64,000 nt of DNA, from positions 1-64,000 of the forward strand of contig NZ_JAARZJ010000013.1 of NCBI RefSeq assembly GCF_014229245.1, in the 5' to 3' direction. Shown here piece by piece: positions 1-8,971 of the stretch. The DNA comes from Listeria farberi. Its GTDB lineage: Bacteria > Bacillota > Bacilli > Lactobacillales > Listeriaceae. Within the stretch, counting starts at the first letter, position 1. Each line of letters starts with the position of its first letter. The position numbers were made by a program, and so were the translations under genes. Below the pieces are notes generated by a model. That model did not search any database and was not told the origin of the DNA. It worked only from the letters and a program-made list of their open reading frames with translations.

Positions 1-211
1 TAGCAATTAAATTACTAGTTTGTTTTTGTTGAAAACAGCTTTCTGTTTTCTGCCCTGCGATTACCAGTGAGACTTTACGTCTCATTGCTTTTCGTCTTCT
101 TCTTTGTTCAGTTTTCAAAGGTCAGTTAGTCGCTTTTATGCTTGATGTATGAATGTTTTCTTTTGTTTTTTGCGACTTTTAAATCATATCATTTCAGCGT
201 CTATCTGTCAA
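1..211 (-). promoter_or_regulatory. rRNA operon leader and promoter P2 (minus strand)
   Basis: Read on the minus strand, a -35 TTGACA (206-211), a 17-bp spacer and a -10 TATGAT (183-188) form a near-consensus promoter. The transcript start should lie near 176. Downstream is the CTTTGAAAACTGAACAAAG block (roughly 102-120), which is characteristic of Bacillus/Listeria rRNA leaders and spacers. No protein frame explains these bases. I infer the 5' leader of a 16S-23S-5S operon whose 16S gene lies beyond the left edge. Confidence 0.8.
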
Positions 212-277
212 CAACTTTTTAAATTTATTTTATGTATAAAATTCTTTTAAATCACTGCTATTGTAGCGCCGAAAACT

Positions 278-306
278 AATATATCAAGTTTTGAGATATA
301 TGTCAA
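278..306 (-). promoter_or_regulatory. Upstream rRNA promoter P1
   Basis: A second minus-strand promoter has -35 TTGACA (301-306), exactly 17 bp of spacer and -10 TATATT (278-283). It lies about 95 bp upstream of P2. Tandem promoters of this kind are usual for rRNA operons. The bases between P1 and P2 show no coding frame. Confidence 0.7.
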
Positions 307-345
307 CTGAATTATGCATAAAATTAAATAAAAATGAAAAAAATA

Positions 346-377
346 TAAAAACACCTAGCTAAGCTAAGTGTTTTTGT
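346..377 (-). terminator. Terminator of perR
   Basis: The stem AAACACTTAGCT / AGCTAGGTGTTTT (minus strand) is followed by a T-rich run, immediately after the perR stop codon. It separates perR from the rRNA promoters downstream. Confidence 0.85.
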
Positions 378-824
378 TTAATTATTTAATTGTTTTTCTT
401 TACATTCTGGACATGTGCCATATACTTCTAGTCTATGATTATCAATTTCATAGCCGGTTACATGGGCTGCGAAATGTTCGACTTCGTCTAAGCCAGGATA
501 ATGAAAGTCTACTATTTTTCCACATACATTACAAATTGCGTGGTAATGGTTCGATGTTGAGAAATCGAATCGACTAGATGCATCACCGTAAGATAGTTCT
601 TTAATTAGACCCGCATCTCGAAAAACGCGCAAATTATTATACACCGTTGCTACACTCATGTTAGGGAAGTTTCCTTCTAAAGCCCGATAAATATCATCTG
701 CAGTTGGGTGGGTGTGTGAGTTAATTAAAAATTCAAGTATAGCATGACGCTGAGGAGTGATTCTGACTCCTGTTTTCTTTAAGACATCTACTGCTTCTTT
801 CAGAGTTGCATTAGACACCGCCAT
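378..824 (-). CDS. perR: Peroxide stress regulator PerR (Fur family)
   Basis: A 148-residue Fur-family repressor. Residues 1-80 form the winged-helix DNA-binding domain and 85-148 the metal-binding dimerisation domain. Two CxxC pairs (C98/C101 and C138/C141) make the structural zinc site. His37, Asp87, His93, His95 and a downstream Asp fit the regulatory metal site of PerR, whose Asp in the second shell favours Fe/Mn sensing and His oxidation by peroxide. PerR represses catalase, Dps-like and haem/iron genes in relatives. A Per-box-like operator covers its own -10, which implies autoregulation. Its place beside gsaB and an rRNA operon matches the B. subtilis perR region. Fur and Zur paralogues are less likely on context and residue pattern. 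Confidence 0.93.
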   Translation of the reverse strand: MAVSNATLKEAVDVLKKTGVRITPQRHAILEFLINSHTHPTADDIYRALEGNFPNMSVATVYNNLRVFRDAGLIKELSYGDASSRFDFSTSNHYHAICNVCGKIVDFHYPGLDEVEHFAAHVTGYEIDNHRLEVYGTCPECKEKQLNN

Positions 825-844
825 GCACTCCCTTCCAAAAATAA

Positions 845-885
845 TTATTATATTAATAATACCGGAAATAACGCTTAACTGTCAA
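845..885 (-). promoter_or_regulatory. perR promoter with Per-box-like operator
   Basis: On the minus strand, -35 TTGACA (880-885), an 18-bp spacer and -10 TATTAT (856-861) precede perR. The 15-mer TTATTAATATAATAA (845-859) matches the Per box TTATAATNATTATAA at 11 of 14 defined positions and overlaps the -10. I infer negative autoregulation. Confidence 0.65.
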
Positions 886-906
886 TAGAATGGCATAATT
901 TATAGT

Positions 907-1848
907 TTAATAACCTTTGTTTAAATCAATTTCATTACGTAATTTTGTATTTTCTTTCAAATGATTTATATTTTCGAACCAAATCTCAAAACTACGATCT
1001 AAATACTTATTAGAATGTCCAGATACATGGGGGGTGATAGTTATATTGTTTGCATGCCATAAATTGCTATCTGGAGGGAGGGGCTCTCCTGGTAAAACAT
1101 CTAAATAAAAATGAGCGATTTGTCTATCTTTAGAAGCTCGTTCAATTGTCTCTAATTCTACTGCACTTCCTCTACCAATATTGATAAATACAGCACTAGA
1201 TTTCATTTTCCGAAAAAAAGATAGCTGATAAATTCCTGAAGTTTCTTCGGTTTGCGGTAAAACACTAACGAAAAAATCGGCTAATGGAGCTACTTTTTCC
1301 AAGTCGGTCATAGCATATGTTTTACTAAATGGTTTTGCTGCATGGCCAGTTGTATTAATCCCTAAAACTTCCATATCAAAAGCTTGAGCGAATTCTGCTA
1401 CTTTTGCTCCGATAGCTCCTGTACCTGCCACTACTAATGTTTTCCCTGCTAATTCAGTAATAGGTTCTTCACTCGCCCATTCTTCTTCTTTTTGCATTTG
1501 ATAGAAGAAAGCCGCTTTTTTTACGTGAGACAACATAAATGATAAGGCATATTCACCCATTGGTATTGCGTGAATCCCTCTTACATTAGCAACTTTTATT
1601 TTTTGCTTTTGAATAATTTTTCTTGGCAGGCTATCTATGCCTGCAGAAAACACCATTATTAATTTTAGTTTAGTAGCTTTTTTTACTATTTCTTCTGTGA
1701 TGTTGGATCCGTATGTAATGATGACATCCAATTCGCCTAGATTAGCAAAATGATTAATATTCTCATAATAGAAAGTATCGTCCGGAAATTTTTCCGCTTG
1801 TAACTTTTGAAGGTGTTCAGGTACATCGAGTGTAAATAAAACTTTCAT
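907..1848 (-). CDS. D-isomer-specific 2-hydroxyacid dehydrogenase family protein
   Basis: About 313 residues of the NAD-dependent D-2-hydroxyacid dehydrogenase family (glycerate/phosphoglycerate dehydrogenase-like). The N-terminal substrate domain encloses a Rossmann fold with GTGAIG near residue 145. The family landmarks follow: NIGRGS with the substrate-binding Arg, a Glu in LPGEPLPP, and TPHVSGHS with the catalytic His. A GTG at 1857 could also start it, but it sits only 2 bases after the GAGAGG Shine-Dalgarno. ATG 1848 (MKVLFTLDV) has proper spacing and is preferred. The exact substrate cannot be told. It is divergent from gsaB, and no terminator is seen between it and perR, so some read-through into perR is possible. 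Confidence 0.85.
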   Translation of the reverse strand: MKVLFTLDVPEHLQKLQAEKFPDDTFYYENINHFANLGELDVIITYGSNITEEIVKKATKLKLIMVFSAGIDSLPRKIIQKQKIKVANVRGIHAIPMGEYALSFMLSHVKKAAFFYQMQKEEEWASEEPITELAGKTLVVAGTGAIGAKVAEFAQAFDMEVLGINTTGHAAKPFSKTYAMTDLEKVAPLADFFVSVLPQTEETSGIYQLSFFRKMKSSAVFINIGRGSAVELETIERASKDRQIAHFYLDVLPGEPLPPDSNLWHANNITITPHVSGHSNKYLDRSFEIWFENINHLKENTKLRNEIDLNKGY

Positions 1849-1880
1849 ACTGCCCACTTCCTCTCTTTAGCTCTACTCTA

Positions 1881-1909
1881 ATTTTATGCTTTTTTTCATT
1901 TATCAGCAA
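1881..1909 (-). promoter_or_regulatory. Promoter of the 2-hydroxyacid dehydrogenase gene
   Basis: On the minus strand TTGCTG (1904-1909), 17 bp, TAAAAT (1881-1886) form a plausible sigma-A promoter about 35 bp upstream of the chosen start codon. Confidence 0.6.
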
Positions 1910-1926
1910 TAATATTGTTTTTTCGA

Positions 1927-1955
1927 TTGCGGCATCTCACTTTTTCGCATAGAAT
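1927..1955 (+). promoter_or_regulatory. Promoter of gsaB
   Basis: TTGCGG (1927-1932), a 17-bp spacer and TAGAAT (1950-1955) lie 35 bp upstream of the gsaB start. It is back-to-back with the dehydrogenase promoter. Confidence 0.6.
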
Positions 1956-1989
1956 ATAGAAGGTATTAAAATTTTGAGGAGATGACAAA

Positions 1990-3288
1990 ATGGATCATTC
2001 AATGTCAAAAAAATTGCATGACGAAGCACTTTTACATATAGTTGGCGGGGTTAATAGCCCATCCAGGTCAAATAAAGGAGTCGGCGGTGGCATACCTGTA
2101 ACAATGGAGCGAGCTGACGGAGCTTATTTTTATGATGTAGATGGCAATAAGTACATTGATTACTTAGCTGCATTTGGACCAATTATTACCGGACACGCGC
2201 ACCCTCATATTACAGAAGCTATTACAAAAGCTGCGCAAAATGGGGTTTTGTACGGTACACCTACTAAACATGAAATAACTTTTGCTAAAATGCTAAAAGA
2301 AGCCATACCTTCTCTTGAAAAAGTTCGGTTTACAAATTCCGGAACAGAAGCAGTTATGACAACTATTCGTGTGGCTCGTGCTTATACCGGACGGGATAAA
2401 ATCATTAAATTCGCTGGTTGCTACCATGGTCATTTTGATTTGGTGTTAGTGGAAGCTGGTTCTGGCCCTTCTACACTTGGTATTCCAGATTCTGCTGGAG
2501 TAACAAAATCAACAGCGGAAGAAGTTATTACGGTTCCATTTAATGATCTTGCATCTTTCAAGGAGGCATTAGCGGTTTGGGGAGACCAAGTTGCTGCTGT
2601 TTTAGTAGAACCAATTGTTGGGAATTTTGGAATGGTTGCTCCCGCGGAAGGCTTTTTAGAGGCTGTGAATGAACTTGCACACGCCAATGGTTCTTTAGTA
2701 ATTTATGATGAAGTTATTACTGCTTTCCGTTTTATGTATGGTGGAGCTCAAAATTATTTAGGTGTTATTCCTGATTTAACTGCTATGGGTAAAATTATTG
2801 GTGGCGGCCTTCCAATTGGCGCTTACGGCGGTCGTGTCGATATTATGGAAAAAGTTGCACCGCTTGGCCCAGCCTATCAAGCCGGAACGCATGCTGGTAA
2901 TCCAGCCTCTATTCTTTCGGGTATTGCATGTCTTGAAGTTTTACAAGAAGAAGGGCTTTATGAACGCTTTGAAAAATATGGTTCAATGTTAAAAAACGGG
3001 ATTGAAGATGCTGCTGTTAAACATGGTATCTCGGTGACGGTCAACCAAATTGTCGGCGCTCTAACTGTTTACTTCACGGATGAGCCTGTAACTAATTATG
3101 CTGAGGCTGGTGCAACGAATGGTGATTTATTCGGTCACTTTTTTAAAGGTATGTTAGAAGAAGGTATTAATTTAGCACCTTCAAAATATGAAGCTTGGTT
3201 CATTACTTCAGCTCATTCAGAAGCAGACATTTTAGAAACAATCCAAGCAGTTGATACTGTTTTTGGAAAAATGGTTCAAGGTAACTAG
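1990..3288 (+). CDS. gsaB: Glutamate-1-semialdehyde 2,1-aminomutase
   Basis: A 432-residue class III PLP aminotransferase that converts glutamate-1-semialdehyde to 5-aminolevulinate in the C5 haem/tetrapyrrole pathway. The N-terminal [12 protein letters not shown] segment is typical of HemL/GsaB. NSGTEAV (117-123) binds the cofactor phosphate. YDEV (239-242) contains the Asp contacting the pyridine nitrogen. Lys268 in [17 protein letters not shown] is the Schiff-base lysine. Shine-Dalgarno GAGGAG is 7 bases before the ATG. Length is normal. No hemAXCDBL operon surrounds it, so it is probably the second, stand-alone copy, as B. subtilis gsaB near perR. Confidence 0.93.
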   Translation: MDHSMSKKLHDEALLHIVGGVNSPSRSNKGVGGGIPVTMERADGAYFYDVDGNKYIDYLAAFGPIITGHAHPHITEAITKAAQNGVLYGTPTKHEITFAKMLKEAIPSLEKVRFTNSGTEAVMTTIRVARAYTGRDKIIKFAGCYHGHFDLVLVEAGSGPSTLGIPDSAGVTKSTAEEVITVPFNDLASFKEALAVWGDQVAAVLVEPIVGNFGMVAPAEGFLEAVNELAHANGSLVIYDEVITAFRFMYGGAQNYLGVIPDLTAMGKIIGGGLPIGAYGGRVDIMEKVAPLGPAYQAGTHAGNPASILSGIACLEVLQEEGLYERFEKYGSMLKNGIEDAAVKHGISVTVNQIVGALTVYFTDEPVTNYAEAGATNGDLFGHFFKGMLEEGINLAPSKYEAWFITSAHSEADILETIQAVDTVFGKMVQGN

Positions 3289-3336
3289 GTAATATTACTG
3301 TATAAACTTGAAAGAAACGTTATAATAGAAGAAGAA

Positions 3337-3364
3337 TGAGCGGGAAAATAAAAAATCCCGCTCA
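3337..3364. repeat. Intergenic 9-bp inverted repeat
   Basis: TGAGCGGGA (3337-3345) and TCCCGCTCA (3356-3364) form a GC-rich hairpin with a 10-base A-rich loop. No T-run follows on the plus strand, so it is not a standard terminator of gsaB. It lies downstream of a TATAAT (3321-3326) that may be the -10 of the next gene, which would place it in that gene's 5' untranslated region. Confidence 0.5.
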
Positions 3365-3392
3365 AATAGTCTATAGAAAGGAATAACCTTCC

Positions 3393-4481
3393 ATGAAATT
3401 CGGAGCTAGAATTTTGAAAACAGGTATTGCAATTACATTGGCACTTTTTATTGCCCAACTTTGCAATTCACCCTCTCCATCTCTGGCAGGCATTTCCGCC
3501 GTTTTTGCTATCCAGCCTTCTATTTATAGGTCATATCGAACTATTTTAGAGCGGGCACAAGGGAACGTTATTGGAGCCATCATTGCAATTATTTTCGGAC
3601 TTTATATTGGTAATGATTTTATTTTAATTGGTGTTGCTTCGATTATCTGTGTAGCTTTATTAATGCAATTTCGTTTGGAGAATACGATTGGCCTTGCTGT
3701 AGTTACTCTAATAATTGTCATGGACTCTCCTGGTAATGACTTCTTAGAAATCGCTCTTATTCGTTTTGGGACAATTATGTTAGGTTTACTTGCTGCATTT
3801 ATTGTCAATCTATTCTTTTTACCACCGAAGTATGAAGTTTCATTGTTTCAGTTAATTTATAATACGAATAGCGAAATTGTTCGTTGGATTAAATTAAACT
3901 TGCGTCATGCCGCTGACTTCCCGCTTCTAAAAAAAGATATGGAATGGATGCAAAAACAGTTAAATCAAACGCGTAACTTATATGGATTATACCGAGAAGA
4001 GCGTACTTTTTTAAAGAAAAATGCTATTTCAAAAGGTCGGAAAATAGCTGTTTATAGGCAGATGTTACTTTGCTCACAAAAAGGTTTTGAACTGTTAAAA
4101 ATCCAACACCGTTATGAAAATGATTATTTGCAACTACCTCCAGATAAACAAGAACTAATTAGGCAACATATTGATTACTTAACAGATAAACACGAGCAAC
4201 TCTTATTAACATACATCGATAAAGTTTCCATTGATCTCGAATATGTAGAATCACATTTAGCGCAAGATCCGCAAGATTTAATGCAACTTTTCCTACGTGA
4301 AATGGAAGAAACAGAAAAAGATGAATACGAAGACATGATGGATAAATATCATTTAATGCGTATTATTGCCTCAGTTTTTGCTTACCAAGAAACAATCGAT
4401 TATTTAGAAAAATTAATTCATAGTTTTAAACTTCGACACACAGAAGAAAATCAAATCGATATTAATGTTAATGAAGAATAA
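3393..4481 (+). CDS. Aromatic acid exporter family (FUSC/DUF939-like) membrane protein
   Basis: A 362-residue protein resembling B. subtilis YqjA. The first ~145 residues hold about five hydrophobic segments, including the family-typical stretch around SPSLAGISAVFAIQPSIYRS. The remaining ~215 residues are hydrophilic, helical and charged, and are expected in the cytoplasm. The substrate is unknown. The family name rests on remote likeness to E. coli AaeB and plant FUSC exporters. Shine-Dalgarno AGAAAGGAA precedes the ATG. It ends at a strong bidirectional terminator shared with the convergent gene. Confidence 0.75.
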   Translation: MKFGARILKTGIAITLALFIAQLCNSPSPSLAGISAVFAIQPSIYRSYRTILERAQGNVIGAIIAIIFGLYIGNDFILIGVASIICVALLMQFRLENTIGLAVVTLIIVMDSPGNDFLEIALIRFGTIMLGLLAAFIVNLFFLPPKYEVSLFQLIYNTNSEIVRWIKLNLRHAADFPLLKKDMEWMQKQLNQTRNLYGLYREERTFLKKNAISKGRKIAVYRQMLLCSQKGFELLKIQHRYENDYLQLPPDKQELIRQHIDYLTDKHEQLLLTYIDKVSIDLEYVESHLAQDPQDLMQLFLREMEETEKDEYEDMMDKYHLMRIIASVFAYQETIDYLEKLIHSFKLRHTEENQIDINVNEE

Positions 4482-4485
4482 ACAA

Positions 4486-4521
4486 AAAACGAGCTTGGAG
4501 ATAGACTCCTAAGCTCGTTTT
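4486..4521. terminator. Bidirectional terminator
   Basis: AAAACGAGCTTGGAG / CTCCTAAGCTCGTTTT makes a 14-15 bp stem flanked by A-run and T-run. It terminates the convergent genes ending at 4481 (+) and 4523 (-). Confidence 0.9.
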
Positions 4522-4522
4522 T

Positions 4523-5050
4523 TTAACGATATTCTTTATACTTTTCATACCAAATGTCAATGTAATCAGGAGAAAACGGACCTTTTTTGTCCAGAATCCA
4601 GTGGCTTAGCACATCTACATTAGTTTTTAGTATCCGATCAATTGAATCTGGATACTTCATTTGGCGACGGTGTTGTTCGTATTCGCCTTCATCAAGCAAA
4701 TGGAACCTTCCATCTGGGAAAACCTTAATATCGAGGTCATAATCAATGTACTTCAGCGCTTGTTCGTCTACCGCAAAAGGTGTACCTAAATTGCAGTAAT
4801 GATAAATACCATCTTCTCTAATCATCGAAATTACATTAAACCAGTAATCACTATGAAAATAACAAATTGATGGCTCGCGCGTTACCCATTTACGTCCGTC
4901 TGCTTCCACAACTAATGTATGGTCGTTTCCGCCGATAATAATATTCTCCGTAGATTTAAGCACCACTGTCTTTTTCCAAGTACGATGAAGTTTACCGTTA
5001 TGTTTGTAACTCTTGATCTGTATTATTTCTTTCTCTTTAGGTAAGTACAT
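4523..5050 (-). CDS. Nucleoside tri-/diphosphate phosphatase (DUF402, Ntdp/YgaC-like)
   Basis: A 175-residue DUF402 protein with the full length of the family represented by B. subtilis YgaC and staphylococcal Ntdp, which hydrolyse nucleoside tri- and diphosphates with divalent metal. Family landmarks seen are [12 protein letters not shown] near residue 15, [16 protein letters not shown] around 50-65, a central [14 protein letters not shown] segment with clustered acidic metal-ligand candidates, and [15 protein letters not shown]. No membrane segment, so cytosolic. Shine-Dalgarno GAGGAAAG lies upstream. Its place between gsaB and fabL fits the B. subtilis ygaC neighbourhood. The in vivo substrate is unknown. 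Confidence 0.82.
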   Translation of the reverse strand: MYLPKEKEIIQIKSYKHNGKLHRTWKKTVVLKSTENIIIGGNDHTLVVEADGRKWVTREPSICYFHSDYWFNVISMIREDGIYHYCNLGTPFAVDEQALKYIDYDLDIKVFPDGRFHLLDEGEYEQHRRQMKYPDSIDRILKTNVDVLSHWILDKKGPFSPDYIDIWYEKYKEYR

Positions 5051-5204
5051 CCTTTATCCTACTTTCCTCATGTACTATCAAAATCATTTTTATTATAACA
5101 TAAGGCAAGACAGCAAAAAAACAATATCGTGCTGAAACAGAAGATTTTCCTGAAAAAAGAATGTTTTTTACATCAAACAGCTGATTTTCCCCTGTTTTGC
5201 TTTA

Positions 5205-5954
<750 letters not shown>

Positions 5955-7052
5955 TTACTCCCCCTTAAAATCTTTCCAGGCTTGCCACATTTTTTGATAT
6001 GGTACTGGAAAAGCAAGCCGTTTCATCTCTTCTTCCGTCGCAAAATACCAATTTTCATTTGGGACTGCTGACTGAAGTTTTGCCACACGAATGTCCATTT
6101 TCCAGACTAAATGAGAAAAAATGTGTTTGATATGCGCAATTGGCTCGTTTTCTAGTAAAACTTCTAAGCCATAATTATGTAAAAATTGTAGTTTAGCTAC
6201 TTCATCATTTTCTTTTTTTGAAATTTCAATAGTAGGAAATTGCCACATATTCGCAAGTAGACCATTTTCTGGCCGTTTTTCTATAGCAATTTTTCCTTCT
6301 TCTGAAATAACAATAATGCTTAATAGTTCTTTGGTTTTCGTCTTTACTTTTTTAATTTTTACTGGATAATTCGTTTCGACGCCATTTTTATGCGCTTCAC
6401 AAAACGATTGCAGAGGACAGAGCAGGCACATTGGTTTTGTAGATGTACAAACAAGTGCGCCAATTTCCATTAAACCTTGGTTAAAGGCTGCCGGATTTTC
6501 TTTGTCGATTAGTTGATATAACACTTCCTCAAAAATTTTCCGAGTGGATGCTTTCATAATATCCTCGCCAATTTCTAATACGCGCGCGATAACACGCATA
6601 ACATTTCCATCCACAGCTGGTTCAGCTTGATTGTAAGCAATACTTAAGATAGCTCCCGCTGTATATGGACCCACACCTTTAAGCGATAAGATAGTTGTTA
6701 AGTCAGTAGGAACTTTACCAGAAAAATCTATCATCACTTGTTTCATCGCTGTTTGGAGATTTCGGACACGTGAGTAATAGCCTAATCCTTCCCATGCTTT
6801 TAATATATCTGCTTCATCAGCATTTACAAAACTTTCCATTGTTGGAAATTGAGTCATAAAACGATTAAAATAAGGGATCACAGTATCGACTTTTGTTTGT
6901 TGAAGCATGATTTCTGAGACCCAAATCCGATAAGGTTCAGTATTTTCGCGCCACGGTAAGATGCGCTTATTCGCTTCATACCAGGAAACGAGTGCCTCTT
7001 GAAAAGCAGTTATTTTTGTTTCATCCCATGTTAGTCTCTTCATTTTTCTCAT
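5955..7052 (-). CDS. mutY: A/G-specific adenine DNA glycosylase MutY
   Basis: A 365-residue base-excision repair enzyme that removes A mispaired with G or 8-oxoG. The HhH-GPD core holds the catalytic Glu in SEIMLQQTKV, the helix-hairpin-helix LKGVGPYTAGAI and the catalytic Asp in AVDGNVMRV. The 4Fe-4S loop is intact (C-x6-C-x2-C-x5-C in the CTSTKPMC..C region). The C-terminal ~120 residues form the NUDIX-like 8-oxoG recognition domain. The start is ATG 7052, 5 bases after GAGG; ATG 7043 is possible. Upstream of fabL in one transcript, as in the B. subtilis yfhQ region. Confidence 0.93.
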   Translation of the reverse strand: MRKMKRLTWDETKITAFQEALVSWYEANKRILPWRENTEPYRIWVSEIMLQQTKVDTVIPYFNRFMTQFPTMESFVNADEADILKAWEGLGYYSRVRNLQTAMKQVMIDFSGKVPTDLTTILSLKGVGPYTAGAILSIAYNQAEPAVDGNVMRVIARVLEIGEDIMKASTRKIFEEVLYQLIDKENPAAFNQGLMEIGALVCTSTKPMCLLCPLQSFCEAHKNGVETNYPVKIKKVKTKTKELLSIIVISEEGKIAIEKRPENGLLANMWQFPTIEISKKENDEVAKLQFLHNYGLEVLLENEPIAHIKHIFSHLVWKMDIRVAKLQSAVPNENWYFATEEEMKRLAFPVPYQKMWQAWKDFKGE

Positions 7053-7252
7053 TTTCCCCTCGTAATTCTAATAGATTTCTAATGTGTGATGCTCCGGATG
7101 TGTAGTATAATGTAAACAGGGAATAAAATTGTATACCCATTCTTAAGCCGTTTTCTATTATACCGAAAGCTGACTTAATTGAATAGTGTTGTGCTTTCTC
7201 AGACGACACCACTTATATTTTTAAAGACCGATTTTAGAGGAGGCAAAGTCAC

Positions 7253-8233
7253 TTGGATACTGGCACACATGTAGTAATGGGAATTGCACTCGGAGCGTTA
7301 GCAACCGTTGACCCGGTAGTTGCCGGAAGTTCTCAAGCTGCCATTGGTATTATGACAGCAACAATTATTGGTTCACAAATTCCAGACATTGACACTGTAT
7401 TAAAACTTAAAAATAACGCTGATTATATTAGAAATCACCGAGGAATCACGCATTCCTTGCCGATGCTTGCCATTTGGCCATTACTTATTTCATCTATTTT
7501 GTATTTACTTTTCCCAGCAGCTACGTTTATTCATTTGCTATTATGGACATTTATAGCGGTTGGGTTGCACATTTTTGTTGATATTTTTAATGCGTACGGA
7601 ACGCAAGCAATTAGGCCGTTTAAGGAAACCTGGGTTGCTTTTGGATTTATCAATACATTTGATTGGTTCATTTTCGGCTCTCACGTCGTTGCTATTGCAG
7701 CTTGGTTGTTAGGTTCTCCTGTACTACCTACGTTTGTCACGCTCTACGTTATTTTGGCACTTTACTATGTGGCAAGATTTGTTACGCAGCGAATGATTAA
7801 ACATGCGGTTCAAAACTTAATCCCCGATTCAGAAGAAATCATTATCGCGTCCACAATTCATTTCTTTCAGTGGCGTGTGGCGGTTACAACCAAGGATCAT
7901 TACTACGTAGGTAGAGCTTTCAAACGAAATATCTCTATTTATGAAAAATTTGACCGTTTACCTGTTCCAGATAACGAAATCATCCGTTCTGCGAAAAAAG
8001 ATAAAAATCTCGCTGCTTTTATCTCATTCTCCAAAGTATATAATTGGCGCATTGAGGAAAAACTAGACGGAACTTATGTAACATTTACTGATTTACGCTA
8101 CCGTAGTAATGGGCATTATCCATTTGTAGCAGTAGTTAAATTAGATGATAATTTAACTATTATTTCATCTTACACTGGTTGGATTTTCTCCACTGAAAAA
8201 TTATACAAAAAACTAGCACCTGTTAGTATTTAA
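7253..8233 (+). CDS. yfhP: YfhP-like membrane-bound metal-dependent hydrolase family protein
   Basis: A 326-residue protein of the YdjM/YfhP family (DUF457-like). The start is TTG at 7253, supported by a strong GAGGAGG Shine-Dalgarno 9 bases upstream. The N-terminal half has 4-5 membrane segments with conserved polar motifs between them: DTGTHVVMG near the start, QIPDIDT around residue 45, HRGITHSLP around 63, and HIFVDIFNAYGT near 105. These His/Asp residues give the family its predicted metal-dependent hydrolase label. The last ~130 residues are a soluble beta-rich domain. Biochemical function is unproven. It is divergent from mutY, as in B. subtilis. Confidence 0.8.
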   Translation: MDTGTHVVMGIALGALATVDPVVAGSSQAAIGIMTATIIGSQIPDIDTVLKLKNNADYIRNHRGITHSLPMLAIWPLLISSILYLLFPAATFIHLLLWTFIAVGLHIFVDIFNAYGTQAIRPFKETWVAFGFINTFDWFIFGSHVVAIAAWLLGSPVLPTFVTLYVILALYYVARFVTQRMIKHAVQNLIPDSEEIIIASTIHFFQWRVAVTTKDHYYVGRAFKRNISIYEKFDRLPVPDNEIIRSAKKDKNLAAFISFSKVYNWRIEEKLDGTYVTFTDLRYRSNGHYPFVAVVKLDDNLTIISSYTGWIFSTEKLYKKLAPVSI

Positions 8234-8234
8234 A

Positions 8235-8260
8235 AAAAGACCCGGCATTCCGGGTCTTTT
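8235..8260. terminator. Bidirectional terminator
   Basis: AAAAGACCCGG / CCGGGTCTTTT, an 11-bp stem with a CATT tetraloop, lies between convergent genes ending at 8233 (+) and 8264 (-). Confidence 0.9.
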
Positions 8261-8263
8261 CGT

Positions 8264-8734
8264 TTACCTACCAGTACTTCCTACCCCACCAATTCGTGAT
8301 TCGTTTGCAACATTGTCAGTATCTGCTACTAAGTATTTTTGGAATACGCCTTGAGCGACACGTTCGCCAGACTCAATTTCTACTGGTTTTGAAGAGAAAT
8401 TTTTAATTGCAATACCGATATTACCGTCATTACCTGGGTTACTATAATAAGAAGAATCGATTATTCCAGTACCGTTACATAACAATAAACCTTTTTTAAT
8501 GCCGATAGAAGAACGCACGTGGATATTTAAAACTTCATCTTCCTGCATATAACTTTTAATATCTGTCCAAAAAATATGTTTTTCTCCGGGTGCGATAGTT
8601 ATTGTTTCATTGGAGAAAAAATCATAGCCAGCTGAACCTTTGTCGCCGCGTATTGGTAACGATATGGTTTGTTGTGGAAACTTTCTACTTGCTTCATTAA
8701 CTACTTCAAATCCTCTTACTTTCACTTTGTTCAC
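8264..8734 (-). CDS. dut: dUTPase (dUTP diphosphatase)
   Basis: A 156-residue trimeric-type dUTPase that hydrolyses dUTP to dUMP, which keeps uracil out of DNA and supplies dTMP synthesis. All five family motifs are seen in order: GSAGYDFFS, HVRSSIGIKKG, GIIDSSYYSNPGN, GERVAQGVF and the C-terminal RIGGVGSTGR that closes over the substrate. Motifs II and III deviate somewhat from E. coli (SSIGIKKG rather than SGLA..KG), like phage and Listeria chromosomal versions. It lies 2 bases after the YfhJ-like gene in the recX transcript. Confidence 0.9.
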   Translation of the reverse strand: MNKVKVRGFEVVNEASRKFPQQTISLPIRGDKGSAGYDFFSNETITIAPGEKHIFWTDIKSYMQEDEVLNIHVRSSIGIKKGLLLCNGTGIIDSSYYSNPGNDGNIGIAIKNFSSKPVEIESGERVAQGVFQKYLVADTDNVANESRIGGVGSTGR

Positions 8735-8736
8735 TC

Positions 8737-8970
8737 CTATTTGTTTGGGTCTTTGCGTTCTACTTGGTGTAAAAAATTGCCATGGCGCTCGATTTGCTGC
8801 CGCACATAATCCGCCGCGTACTCAGGGCCACGGTATGGGTAACCTGCTTTGGCATAGGAACTTTCGAAATCTGACCAAAGCATTTCAATCCACCATAAAG
8901 CTTGTTCTTTATCTAAATGCGGGTTTTTAGCCATTAATTCCGCTGTTAGTTCATCTAAATACGTATACAA
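8737..8970 (-). CDS. YfhJ-like small protein (WVELL family)
   Basis: A 77-residue soluble acidic protein. QALWWIEMLWSDFESSYAKAGYPYRG matches the WVELL-type motif of B. subtilis YfhJ, which also sits beside recX. The start chosen is TTG 8970, placed 1 base after the recX stop codon and 9 bases after GAGGAGG, which itself lies inside the recX end. The upstream ATG at 9000 would put this perfect Shine-Dalgarno within the gene, so it is less likely. Function is unknown. Confidence 0.8.
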   Translation of the reverse strand: MYTYLDELTAELMAKNPHLDKEQALWWIEMLWSDFESSYAKAGYPYRGPEYAADYVRQQIERHGNFLHQVERKDPNK

Positions 8971-8971
8971 C

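Noticed and set aside
4490-4520. Repeated hairpins between convergent genes as a possible repeat family or CRISPR-like array
   Set aside because: Each hairpin has a different sequence and an A-run/T-run flank; they are ordinary bidirectional terminators.
7021-7212. Small minus-strand frame upstream of mutY
   Set aside because: It overlaps the mutY start, has no ribosome site and no protein-like pattern; the segment is the divergent promoter region.
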